From positions 212,109 through 276,108 of the forward strand of contig NZ_JANZLA010000006.1 of the NCBI RefSeq assembly GCF_025770785.1: DNA of 64,000 bases, written 5' to 3'. A program made the translations under genes and the position numbers. A model generated the notes under the pieces. The model was not told the DNA's origin. It saw nothing but the letters and a program-made list of their open reading frames with translations, and did not search any database. The stretch comes from Cellulomonas sp. SG140 (lineage in GTDB: Bacteria > Actinomycetota > Actinomycetes > Actinomycetales > Cellulomonadaceae). Positions 1 through 7,754 of the stretch are shown piece by piece (positions within the stretch are counted from its first letter, which is position 1; every line of letters starts with the position of its first letter).

Positions 1-1238
1 CCGCGCAGCGCCCAGACGTAGGCGGGCAGCACGACGACGAGGGCGACCACGAGGTGCGCCCAACCGGCTCCGGCGATGCCCCAACCGCGTGCACCGACCA
101 CCACGCCGACCACCAGGGCGACGAACCACACCACCTGCACCAGCAGCACCGCGCGGGACCGGCCCCTCGCCAGCAGGTACGACGCGAACAGGTCGAACAG
201 CACCCGCATCGCCCCGAAGAGTCCCAGCGCCGCCAGCACGGGCACCGACGGCCGCCACACGTCGCCGTAGACCACGCGCACCACGGGGGTCGCCAGGGCG
301 GCCAGCAGCACCCCGGCCGGCAGCGCCGCCGCGGCGGCCAGCCCGGCGGCCGGCGAGAGGTCGTCGCCCGCCGACCGGCCCTGGTCGGTGCGGGCGCGGC
401 CCTGCACCGCGAACGCCGGCAGCGCGACCGAGCGCACCACCTGCCCGATCGCGGACATCGGCCAGTTCGAGATGTTGAACGCGAGCACGTAGAACCCGAG
501 CGCGGTGGAGCCGAGCAGCCGGGCGACCGCGACGTTGTCCACGTTGAGGAGTGCCCAGGACAGCAGGTTGGCCCCCGCGACCGGCAGGCCGAACAGCAGC
601 GTCGGCCGCAGCACCGCACGGTCGAGCCCGAACCGCGGGCGCGTGCGAGTCAGCGCGAACTGCAGCACCAGCGTCACCAGCTGCGCCGCCACGCGGCCGA
701 CCGCCAGCGCCATCGCGCCCCAGCCGGCGGCGAGCAGCCCGAGCGTGACGGCGGTGCCGACGACGAAGTCGACGACGGCGATGGCGAAGATCTTCTTCTG
801 CTCGAAGGCCCGCTGCAGCGCGGCGTACGGCACCACCCCGGCCCCTGCGAGGAGGAGCGTGGTGGACAGCACCGCGACCACGGGCGCCGACTGGGGGCTG
901 CCCATCGCGGTCGCCACGAGCGGGGCCGTCGCCACCATGCCGGCGGTCAGCACACCACCGGCGACCAGCGAGAGCAGACCGACCGTCGGCGCGAGCCGCT
1001 CGGGCTCGTGGGAGCGGATCAGGTCCGCGCTGAGCCCCAGGTCGGCGAGGGTCACCAGCACCGCCTGGACGGTCAGCGCGACGGCGTACACGCCGAACTC
1101 CGACGGCCCGAGCACCCGGGCCAGCACGATGCCGACCAGGAACCCGCCGACCCGCAGCGTGACGGTGCTCAGCGCGCTCCACGCCAACCCGCGGCGCACG
1201 CGAGTCCCGAGGGCTCCGGACGGTGCGGTGCCGGTCAT
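1..1238 (-). CDS. Wzx-type polysaccharide flippase (partial, C-terminus beyond window)
   Basis: This polytopic membrane protein probably flips lipid-linked oligosaccharide across the membrane (polysaccharide biosynthesis/MATE-like family). The N-terminus reads MTGTAPSGALGTRVRRGLAW and is followed by family-typical amphipathic and hydrophobic segments, including VLARVLGPSEFGVYAVA, where the LGPxxFGxYA motif is characteristic of Wzx/RfbX proteins. About 412 codons are visible and the C-terminus lies to the left of the window. The ATG at 1238 overlaps the TGA of the upstream glycosyltransferase (ATGA), so it is the last visible gene of a coupled operon. Family assignment is firm; the sugar substrate cannot be read from sequence. 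Confidence 0.88.
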   Translation of the reverse strand, partial: MTGTAPSGALGTRVRRGLAWSALSTVTLRVGGFLVGIVLARVLGPSEFGVYAVALTVQAVLVTLADLGLSADLIRSHEPERLAPTVGLLSLVAGGVLTAGMVATAPLVATAMGSPQSAPVVAVLSTTLLLAGAGVVPYAALQRAFEQKKIFAIAVVDFVVGTAVTLGLLAAGWGAMALAVGRVAAQLVTLVLQFALTRTRPRFGLDRAVLRPTLLFGLPVAGANLLSWALLNVDNVAVARLLGSTALGFYVLAFNISNWPMSAIGQVVRSVALPAFAVQGRARTDQGRSAGDDLSPAAGLAAAAALPAGVLLAALATPVVRVVYGDVWRPSVPVLAALGLFGAMRVLFDLFASYLLARGRSRAVLLVQVVWFVALVVGVVVGARGWGIAGAGWAHLVVALVVVLPAYVWALR

Positions 1239-2452
1239 GCGACCACCTGCGCGGCCGCGCCGGCGGTCTCCTCGGCGGCATGCCGCTGCCCCAGCCCGTC
1301 GCGGGCGAGCGCGAGCTTCAGGCGCGCGACCCGGGCGGCGGTGGCGACGACGTCCGCGACGCGTCGGGTGGTCGTCGGCCGCTCGTCGACCGCACGCTCG
1401 TAGAGGTCCACCAGCCAGCGGCTCGCACGCTCGAGGCTGAACCGCTCCTGGACCAGGGCCCGACCCACCGCTCCGAGCCGTGCCCTCAGCGCCTCGTCCT
1501 CGAGCAGCGGCAGGAGGGCGTCCAGCAGGTCGGACCGGCCGCGGCCGCCGACCCCCCACCAGCCCTGGGCGAGGAACTCGTCGACCGTCGTCGGGTCCAT
1601 CCGCCGCCAGAAGCCCTCCGCACCCTGGACCACCAGGGGCTTGCCGAAGGCCATGCCCTTGAGCGCCGAGCTGCCCATGCCGAGGACCACATCCGCGGCG
1701 GCGTACGCGTCCCGAGGGTCCAGCAGCGGGCCGGTGACCACGACCACGCGGCGGCCCCGGCGGTCGTTGACCTCCTCGGCCGCCTGCCGGACCGCCGTGA
1801 GCCCGGGACCACCGCCGGCGACGACCAGGCGCACCCCCCGGTCCGCCAGCTGGTCGACGACCGCGATGGCGTCGAGCACCCCGGGCAGCTTGCCGAGGTC
1901 GTCCACCAGCCTGCCGACCACCGCCAGCACCACGTCGTCGGGCTGCAGGCCCAGCGCGGCGCGCGCCTGCGCCTCACCCCCCGGCGCGTTGCTGCGCGTG
2001 TCGATCGGCGGCTCCATCAGCAGCGTCGGGCCGCGACGTCCCGCGGAGCCGGCGACGAGGTCGGCGGTCCCGACGACCAGCGGCACCTCGCGGGGCACGA
2101 CGTCGGGCACCGACATCGACAGCACCGTCACCACCAGCGGCACGCCCGTCACCAGGTGCGGACCCAGCGCCGCGTCGACCGCGGGGCCCCACTCGTACGC
2201 GTGGACGACGTCGATGGCGCGGTCCCGGACGAGCCTGCGCAGCGCGGCGATGCCGGCGCGGGTGGGCCACGCGTTCTCGCGCGGCGCGACGACGTGCTCG
2301 AGGCCGGACGCCAGCACGCGCTCGACGAGCACGCCGGGCGGTCCGTACACGACCACCTCGTGACCGAGGTCGCGGACCGCAGCCGCGAGCTCGATGGCGT
2401 TGAGCTGGCTGCCGCCGATCTCCATCATCGCGGGGCAGACGAGAACCCTCAT
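1235..2452 (-). CDS. GT4-type glycosyltransferase
   Basis: This is a GT-B fold glycosyltransferase, likely cytoplasmic and peripheral, adding a sugar to the lipid-linked repeat unit. The N-terminus MRVLVCPAMMEIGGSQ is the usual first beta strand and glycine loop of GT4 enzymes. The second Rossmann domain has VVGRLVDDLGKLPGVLDA and VVAGGGPG, and a donor-site region around MGSSALKGMAFGKPLVV. The ATG at 2452 (405 residues) fits the fold. An upstream in-frame GTG at 2533 would overlap the preceding stop codon (GTGA) and add 27 Pro/Arg-rich residues, so it is a real alternative. The gene is coupled to the flippase downstream. Acceptor and donor are unknown. Confidence 0.85.
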   Translation of the reverse strand: MRVLVCPAMMEIGGSQLNAIELAAAVRDLGHEVVVYGPPGVLVERVLASGLEHVVAPRENAWPTRAGIAALRRLVRDRAIDVVHAYEWGPAVDAALGPHLVTGVPLVVTVLSMSVPDVVPREVPLVVGTADLVAGSAGRRGPTLLMEPPIDTRSNAPGGEAQARAALGLQPDDVVLAVVGRLVDDLGKLPGVLDAIAVVDQLADRGVRLVVAGGGPGLTAVRQAAEEVNDRRGRRVVVVTGPLLDPRDAYAAADVVLGMGSSALKGMAFGKPLVVQGAEGFWRRMDPTTVDEFLAQGWWGVGGRGRSDLLDALLPLLEDEALRARLGAVGRALVQERFSLERASRWLVDLYERAVDERPTTTRRVADVVATAARVARLKLALARDGLGQRHAAEETAGAAAQVVA

Positions 2453-2529
2453 CGGGGCCTGGCGTCCGTCCGCAGCCACGGGCCGCCGGGCTCGGCTGCG
2501 CGCCCCCGGCTGCTCGGGCTGCGGCGTCG

Positions 2530-3645
2530 TCACGGAGCCGTCCGCGCCACGGAGCGCGCGAGCTGCTCCACCACCTGCTCCTGCTGCCCGGCCGTGAGGT
2601 GCGGGAACATCGGCAGGGACAGGATGCGGTCCGCCGCCGCCTCGGCGACGGGGAAGGCGCCGCGACCCAGACCGAGGTCGGCGTACGCGGCCGTCAGGTG
2701 GACCGGCGTCGGGTAGTGGATGCCGACCCCGATACCGGCGGCCGACAGCTCGGCCAGGACCCGGTCGCGCTCCTCCACCTGCACCACGTACAGGTGCCAG
2801 ATGTCCTCGTTCCCCTCGGCCGTCGTCGGCAGCTGCACCGCGTCGACACCGTCCAGCAGCACGGCGTAGCGGTCCGCAGCCGCGCGACGGGCGGCGTTCC
2901 ACGCCTCGAGGCGCCGCAGCTTCGCGGCCAGCACGACGGCCTGCACCGTGTCGAGGCGCGAGTTGAAGCCGATCACCTCGTGGTCGTACTTGTGCGCCGA
3001 GCCGTGCGCCGCGATGACCCGGACCGACCGGGCGACCTGGGCGTCCGACGTGGTGACCGCCCCACCGTCACCGGCGGCGCCGAGGTTCTTGCCCGGGTAG
3101 AAGCTGGTGCCGGCCGCGAGCCCGAACGTGCCGGCCGAGCGGCCGTTGCGGCGGGCGCCCTGCGCCTGGGCGGCGTCCTCGATCAGCGGGACGCCGGCGT
3201 CGGCGGCGATCTTGCCGAGCTCCTCGACGGGCGCCACCTGGCCGAACAGGTGCACCGGGACGATCGCCTCCGTGCGCGGACCCACTGCGGCCCGGACCGC
3301 CGCGGGGTCCATCAGCAGGTGCACCGGGTCGACGTCCACGGGGACCGGCACGGCACCGATGCGCGAGGCGGCCTCCGCCGTCGCGATGAACGTGTTGGCC
3401 GGGATGATCACCTCGCCACCAGGGCGAACCCCCACGGCGCGCAGCGCGAGCTCGAGCGCGTCGGTGCCGTTGGCGACGCCGACGCAGTGCGCCGCGCCGA
3501 CATAGGCCGCGTAGTCCGCCTCGAAGGCGCTGACCGCGGGGCCGCCCACGAACGCCGTGGCGGCGAACACCTCGTCCAGGCCGGTTCGGACCTCGTCCGC
3601 GACCTCCGCGTGCTGGGCCTTCAGGTCCACGAACGGGATGCTCAT
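2530..3645 (-). CDS. DegT/DnrJ/EryC1 aminotransferase, WbpE/WlbC-like
   Basis: This PLP-dependent nucleotide-sugar aminotransferase (371 residues) transfers an amino group, usually from glutamate, to a keto sugar. It begins MSIPFVDLKAQHAEV, the opening of WbpE/WlbC-type enzymes. The PLP aspartate is D157 (LIEDAAQ) and the Schiff-base lysine is K186 in SFYPGKNLGAAGDGGA, the form typical of 3-amino-glucuronate transaminases. Start ATG 3645 overlaps the upstream TGA (ATGA). With the Gfo/Idh dehydrogenase of this operon and the WbpD-like acetyltransferase at 12696 it would complete a 3-acetamido sugar route. That pathway is an inference. Confidence 0.9.
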   Translation of the reverse strand: MSIPFVDLKAQHAEVADEVRTGLDEVFAATAFVGGPAVSAFEADYAAYVGAAHCVGVANGTDALELALRAVGVRPGGEVIIPANTFIATAEAASRIGAVPVPVDVDPVHLLMDPAAVRAAVGPRTEAIVPVHLFGQVAPVEELGKIAADAGVPLIEDAAQAQGARRNGRSAGTFGLAAGTSFYPGKNLGAAGDGGAVTTSDAQVARSVRVIAAHGSAHKYDHEVIGFNSRLDTVQAVVLAAKLRRLEAWNAARRAAADRYAVLLDGVDAVQLPTTAEGNEDIWHLYVVQVEERDRVLAELSAAGIGVGIHYPTPVHLTAAYADLGLGRGAFPVAEAAADRILSLPMFPHLTAGQQEQVVEQLARSVARTAP

Positions 3646-4379
3646 GCTGCCCCTGCTCTCTGCTCGTCCGGGGCCGTCCCCGGCCCCGCGTCGTCCGTCG
3701 TCTCGACCCGTGCGCTCACGCCGTGCCGGGGTACCCGCACCGCGGCGGCGAGGTGGCGGGCCGGCACGCCCGCCCACGTCTGCCCCGCCGGCAGGTCGGC
3801 GACCAGCGCCGCGCCCATGCCGAGCGTCGCGCCCGCACCGACCTGCACGTCCTCGCGGACCGTGGAACCGGTGCCGAGGTACGCCGCCCTGCCGACGCGC
3901 ACGCGGCCGGCCAGGTGCACGCCGGCGCACACCGTGGCGTAGTCCTCCACCACGTCGTCGTGGGTGAGCGTCACGTGCGGCATCACCGCGACGTGCCGGC
4001 CCACGGTCACCGCGGCGGTGAGCACGGTGCCCGCCAGCAGGATGCTGCCGGCACCGACGCTGCAGCCCGGCGGCACCTCGACCCCGGGGTGGACCACGGT
4101 GGCGTACCGCTGCTCGTCGACGCCGAGCTGCTCCAGCCGGCCCACGAGGGCCTCGCGGACCGACCCGCGACCGGCGCAGACCAGCACCTGGACGTCTGGG
4201 CGGTCGCGGAGGGCCTGCACCGGTCCGAGGACGGGGACGCAGTCGACCGTGGTGCCCTGCCGGACCGGGTCGTCGTCCACGAAGCCGACCACCTGGTACA
4301 TCGGGTGCATCCGGAGCAGCGCGAGGACCTCCCGCGCCAGGCCGGACGTGGTGACCAGGACCAGGGGCGTGCCGCTCAT
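3642..4379 (-). CDS. NeuD/PglD-family sugar O/N-acyltransferase
   Basis: This 245-residue acetyltransferase resembles the sialic-acid O-acetyltransferase NeuD and the bacillosamine N-acetyltransferase PglD. An N-terminal alpha/beta substrate domain (GFVDDDPVRQG near residue 40) precedes a left-handed beta-helix made of hexapeptide repeats, ending with TWAGVPARHLA. A His in the LTHDD segment sits where PglD carries its catalytic base. The gene lies between two aminotransferases; PglD-type enzymes usually act on the product of a PglE/ArnB-type aminotransferase, and the upstream neighbour is one. Both ends overlap neighbours by four bases. Acetyl acceptor (N or O) is inferred only. Confidence 0.85.
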   Translation of the reverse strand: MSGTPLVLVTTSGLAREVLALLRMHPMYQVVGFVDDDPVRQGTTVDCVPVLGPVQALRDRPDVQVLVCAGRGSVREALVGRLEQLGVDEQRYATVVHPGVEVPPGCSVGAGSILLAGTVLTAAVTVGRHVAVMPHVTLTHDDVVEDYATVCAGVHLAGRVRVGRAAYLGTGSTVREDVQVGAGATLGMGAALVADLPAGQTWAGVPARHLAAAVRVPRHGVSARVETTDDAGPGTAPDEQRAGAA

Positions 4380-5512
4380 GCGGACTGCCCGGCGCTGCGG
4401 AGCGCGTCGACCACGCGGTGCTGCTCCGACTCCGACATCTGGTGGAACACCGGCAGGATCAGCGTGGTGTCGGTCAGGTGCTCGGTCACCGGCAGAGGGA
4501 CGTGGTCTGTCGCGGCGTACGCGGGCTGCCGGTGGGACGCCATGATCCCGCGCCGGGCGGAGATGTCCTGGTCGGCCAGGTGCGCCAGCAGCCCCTCCCG
4601 GTCGAGCGGGTACTCCGGTCCCACCTCGACCCAGAACGACTGGAAGTTGCACGTCCCCCAGGCAGGGTCGGCCACCGCGCGGAGCCCGGGGATGTCGGCG
4701 ATGTGCTTGGCGTACGTCGCGGCGATCTCCCTGCGGCGGGCCACCACCTGCGACAGCTTGCCCAGCTGGACGATCCCGACCGCCGCCTGCAGGTCCGTCA
4801 TCCGGTAGTTGTAGCCGACCTCGAGGTACTCCTCAGGCGGGGCGAGCACGCTGGCGTGCCGGGCCGCCGCGGAGACGCTCATGGCGTGCTCCCGCAGCCG
4901 ACGTGCCCGCGCGGCCCACTCCTCGTGCGGGGTGGTCAGCATGCCGCCCTCCCCCGTGGTGACGATCTTGCGAGGGTGGAAGGACCACGCGGCGACGTCC
5001 GCACCGGCACCGACAGGGCGGCCGCGGTACGTCGAGCCGGCACCGCACGCCGCGTCCTCCACGACGACGATCCCGCGCGGGTCGGTCACCGCCCGGATGG
5101 CGTCGAGGTCGACCGGCACGCCGCCCTGGTCGACCACCACGACGGCGCGGGTGCGGTCGGTCAGCACGGCGGCCACCGTCTCGGCCGTGAGGTTGCCGGT
5201 GACGGGGTCCACGTCGGCGAACACGGGTCGGGCGCCGACGTACGTCGGGGCGTTCGTGGTGGCGACGAAGGAGAACGACGGCACCACCACCTCGTCGCCC
5301 GCCTGCACGCCGGCGACCACCAGCGCCAGGTGCAGCGCCGTGGTGCAGGACGACGTCGCCACGGCGTGCGGCACGTCCATCGCCTGCGCGAACGCCTGCT
5401 CGAAGGCGGCGACCCGCGGGCCCTGCGCCACCCAGCCGGACGCGATCACCTCGGTGACCGCCGCGATCTCCTCCGGGCCCAACCAGGGCTGCATCACGTT
5501 GATCCGCGACAT
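4376..5512 (-). CDS. DegT/DnrJ/EryC1 aminotransferase, PglE/ArnB-like
   Basis: This is a second PLP-dependent sugar aminotransferase (378 residues), clearly different from the one at 2530. It has MSRINVMQPWLGPEEI at the N-terminus, D153 in VVEDAAC for the PLP pyridine nitrogen, and K182 in SFHPRKIVTTGEGG, the version found in perosamine, bacillosamine and ArnB-type enzymes that aminate the 4-position. The usual HxxG segment after strand 5 reads VDQGGVPVD, a small deviation. The ATG at 5512 overlaps the epimerase stop by one base (TGATG), and the NeuD-like gene starts over its own stop codon. Which keto sugar it uses is not determined. Confidence 0.88.
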   Translation of the reverse strand: MSRINVMQPWLGPEEIAAVTEVIASGWVAQGPRVAAFEQAFAQAMDVPHAVATSSCTTALHLALVVAGVQAGDEVVVPSFSFVATTNAPTYVGARPVFADVDPVTGNLTAETVAAVLTDRTRAVVVVDQGGVPVDLDAIRAVTDPRGIVVVEDAACGAGSTYRGRPVGAGADVAAWSFHPRKIVTTGEGGMLTTPHEEWAARARRLREHAMSVSAAARHASVLAPPEEYLEVGYNYRMTDLQAAVGIVQLGKLSQVVARRREIAATYAKHIADIPGLRAVADPAWGTCNFQSFWVEVGPEYPLDREGLLAHLADQDISARRGIMASHRQPAYAATDHVPLPVTEHLTDTTLILPVFHQMSESEQHRVVDALRSAGQSA

Positions 5513-6513
5513 CAGGCACCCGCCCCGCTCAGCGCCCGGCCCGCCGCGATCTGCTCGCGCTGCGGGCGCCACCACTCCACCAGCTCGCGCAGCCCGTCCT
5601 CGAGCCCGACGGTCGCCTCGAAGCCGAGGTCCACCCGCGCGGCGGTGGTGTCCGCGAGCCGCCGGGTCACCCCGTTCACCGCCCGCTCCGGGCCGTGCTC
5701 CACCTCGAGGTCGGAGTCCATGGCGCGCAGCAGCGCCTGCGCCAGCTCGAGGAGGCTCGTCTCCGTCCCGCTCGCGACGTTGTAGACGCCGTCGCGGATG
5801 TCGGAGGCTGCGGCGAGCAGGTTCGCGCGGGCGATGTCCCGGGTGAAGACGAAGTCCATCGTCTGCTTCCCGTCACCGAAGATCAGCGGCGGCTTGCCGT
5901 CGGCGATCCGCTCCATCCAGCGCACCAGCACCTCGGTGTACAGGCCGTGCACGTCCATCCGCGGCCCGTACACGTTGAAGTACCGCAGCACCACGTAGTC
6001 CAGGCCGTACATCGCCCTGAAGCTGCGCAGCATCCCCTCGTTGAAGGACTTCGCCGCGCCGTAGAAGGTGTCGTTGTTGTGGTGGTGGTGCCGCTCGGTG
6101 GTCGGGAACTCCTCCGCCAGCCCGTAGACCGAGGCGCTGGAGGCGGCGACGACCTTGTCGACCTTGGCCGCCACGGCCGCCTCGAGCACGGTGAACGTGC
6201 CGTCCACCAGCACCTCGAGCGCCAGCCGCGGGTCCTCGGCGCACTGGGTGATCCGGATCGCCGCCTGGTGGAACACCAGGTCCTGACCGCGGGTCACGTC
6301 GTGCACCAGGTCACGGTCACGCAGGTCCCCCACCACCAGCTCGACCTTGCCGCTGGCCATCGCGTCCGCCAGGTTCTCCCGACGGCCGCGCACCAGGTTG
6401 TCCAGCACGACGACGTGCGCGGCGCCCGCGTCGAGCACCTGGTCGACGATCGTCGAGCCGATGGTCCCCGCACCACCCGTCACCAGGACACGAGCTCCGG
6501 CGAGGGCGGTCAT
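5512..6513 (-). CDS. NAD-dependent sugar epimerase/dehydratase (extended SDR)
   Basis: This 333-residue extended short-chain dehydrogenase acts on nucleotide sugars. It has the NAD-binding GGAGTIG at residues 13-19, the VVAASSASVYG strand, and the catalytic Y151-x3-K155 (YGAAK). The region FNVYGPRMDVHGLYTEV resembles UDP-glucose 4-epimerase and GDP-sugar epimerase families. A run of four histidines lies just before the active-site Tyr (residues 142-145). It overlaps both neighbours (ATGA with the dehydrogenase, TGATG with the aminotransferase). The motifs do not separate epimerase from dehydratase here; a C4/C2 epimerase is more likely because the 4,6-dehydratase hallmark TDE triad is not evident. 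Confidence 0.87.
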   Translation of the reverse strand: MTALAGARVLVTGGAGTIGSTIVDQVLDAGAAHVVVLDNLVRGRRENLADAMASGKVELVVGDLRDRDLVHDVTRGQDLVFHQAAIRITQCAEDPRLALEVLVDGTFTVLEAAVAAKVDKVVAASSASVYGLAEEFPTTERHHHHNNDTFYGAAKSFNEGMLRSFRAMYGLDYVVLRYFNVYGPRMDVHGLYTEVLVRWMERIADGKPPLIFGDGKQTMDFVFTRDIARANLLAAASDIRDGVYNVASGTETSLLELAQALLRAMDSDLEVEHGPERAVNGVTRRLADTTAARVDLGFEATVGLEDGLRELVEWWRPQREQIAAGRALSGAGA

Positions 6514-7583
6514 GCGAGCACCCCCGCCATCGGCTGCGCGACGGTGTCGCGGAGCTGCGTCAACCGACCCCCGTCGGTGAGCGAGAGCGAGGCCGCCTCG
6601 AGCACGTCCAGGACCCGGATCCCGGCGCTCGCGTCCGTGCGTGGGGCACGCGCCTCACGGATCGCCGCCGCGAGCTCACCGACCATCACGCCGAGGGCCT
6701 CCCGCTCCGGCAGGGCGGGGGCCCACGCGTCGCCGAGCCGGTAGGAGATGTTCACGGCCCGCTTCTGCGCCGCGTCGGCGCCGGCGCCGGCCACCAGGTC
6801 GATCCCGCGGTCGTACACCGTCACCCGCTGCTGCGGCTGCAGGTCGTCCCACACGATCGTGCGCTTGCTGCCCCCGATCACCACCTGCCGGATCTTGGTG
6901 GGGCTGAGCCAGTTGACGTGCACGTGCGCGATCGCACCGTCCGGCAGCGGGAGCGTCAGGTAGCCGACGCACGCCTGGCCGACACCGAGCGGGTCGGCGC
7001 CCTGGGCGGCCACGCCGGTCGGCACCAGTCCACCGGGGAGGATGAAGTCGAGGATCGACAGGTCGTGCGGCGCGAGGTCCCAGAACACGTCGACGTCGGG
7101 CTGCACCAGACCGAGGTTGATCCGCACCGAGTCGACGTAGTGGATGTCGCCGAGCGCGCCGTCGGCGATCAGCTCGCGGATCTTCAGCACCGGCGCCGTG
7201 TAGCAGAACGTGTGGTCGACCATCAGGACGCGGTCCACCTCGGCCGCGAGGGCCCGCATCTGCCGCGCGGCCGCGCCGCCGTCGGCGATCGGCTTCTCCA
7301 CGACGACGTGCTTGCCGGCGCGCAGGGCCGCGGTGACCAGGGCGGCGTGCGTGCGGGCGGGCGTCGCCACCGCCACCGCGTCGATGTCGTCGCGCGCCAG
7401 AAGGTCGTCCACGGACGTCATCACCTCGACCGTCGAACGCGCCCCGACCACGCGGCGGGCACGGCTCTCGTCCAGGTCGCACACGGCCACCAGGTCCCAG
7501 TCGGGGCTGGTGCGGAAGTTGCGGGCCAGGTTGGGGCCCCAGTAGCCGGCGCCGATCACGGCGGCGCGCAACTGGTCGGTCAT
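6510..7583 (-). CDS. Gfo/Idh/MocA-family sugar dehydrogenase, WbpB/WlbA-like
   Basis: This NAD(P)-dependent oxidoreductase (357 residues) probably oxidises C3 of a nucleotide sugar, giving the keto group that an aminotransferase then uses. The Rossmann motif VIGAGYWGPN lies at residues 9-17, the family EKP motif at 96-98, and the catalytic-domain His in LAPHDLSILD. The ATG at 7583 has the ribosome site GAGGGA five to six bases upstream; earlier in-frame codons lack one. It is the first gene of the seven-gene polysaccharide operon and is preceded by a 170-bp gap with an inverted repeat. WlbA-like function is inferred from context. Confidence 0.87.
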   Translation of the reverse strand: MTDQLRAAVIGAGYWGPNLARNFRTSPDWDLVAVCDLDESRARRVVGARSTVEVMTSVDDLLARDDIDAVAVATPARTHAALVTAALRAGKHVVVEKPIADGGAAARQMRALAAEVDRVLMVDHTFCYTAPVLKIRELIADGALGDIHYVDSVRINLGLVQPDVDVFWDLAPHDLSILDFILPGGLVPTGVAAQGADPLGVGQACVGYLTLPLPDGAIAHVHVNWLSPTKIRQVVIGGSKRTIVWDDLQPQQRVTVYDRGIDLVAGAGADAAQKRAVNISYRLGDAWAPALPEREALGVMVGELAAAIREARAPRTDASAGIRVLDVLEAASLSLTDGGRLTQLRDTVAQPMAGVLA

Positions 7584-7655
7584 GACGTCCCTCGATTCGC
7601 TCGGTCCGTCCAGTCTCACGGGCGATGCGCCCGCTGTGACCCGGTATGTCGGGTT

Positions 7656-7679
7656 TTCACCCCGGTGCTGCGGGGTGAA
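7656..7679 (-). promoter_or_regulatory. Inverted repeat upstream of polysaccharide operon
   Basis: TTCACCCCG (7656-7664) and CGGGGTGAA (7671-7679) form a perfect 9-bp inverted repeat with a 6-base spacer, and flanking GGGTT/AACCC bases nearly extend it. It lies 73-96 bases upstream of the first operon gene. A similar TCACCC/GGGTGA element precedes the sugar-phosphate transferase at 15060-15080. It could be an operator or part of the leader; a transcript hairpin cannot be excluded. Confidence 0.4.
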
Positions 7680-7699
7680 CAACCCGTTCGGAGCAGCAC

Positions 7700-7742
7700 G
7701 ACGCCGGACGCCCCGCGGTGTTCCCGCGGACCGTCCGGCGTC
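7700..7742 (-). terminator. Hairpin terminator of the giant secreted-protein gene
   Basis: GACGCCGGACG (7700-7710) pairs perfectly with CGTCCGGCGTC (7732-7742), with a second inner CCGCGG pair (7713-7718 and 7724-7729). It starts 13 bases downstream of the stop codon at 7755. No U-tract follows, as is common in high-GC actinobacteria. Confidence 0.6.
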
Positions 7743-7754
7743 GAGCGGCTCGCG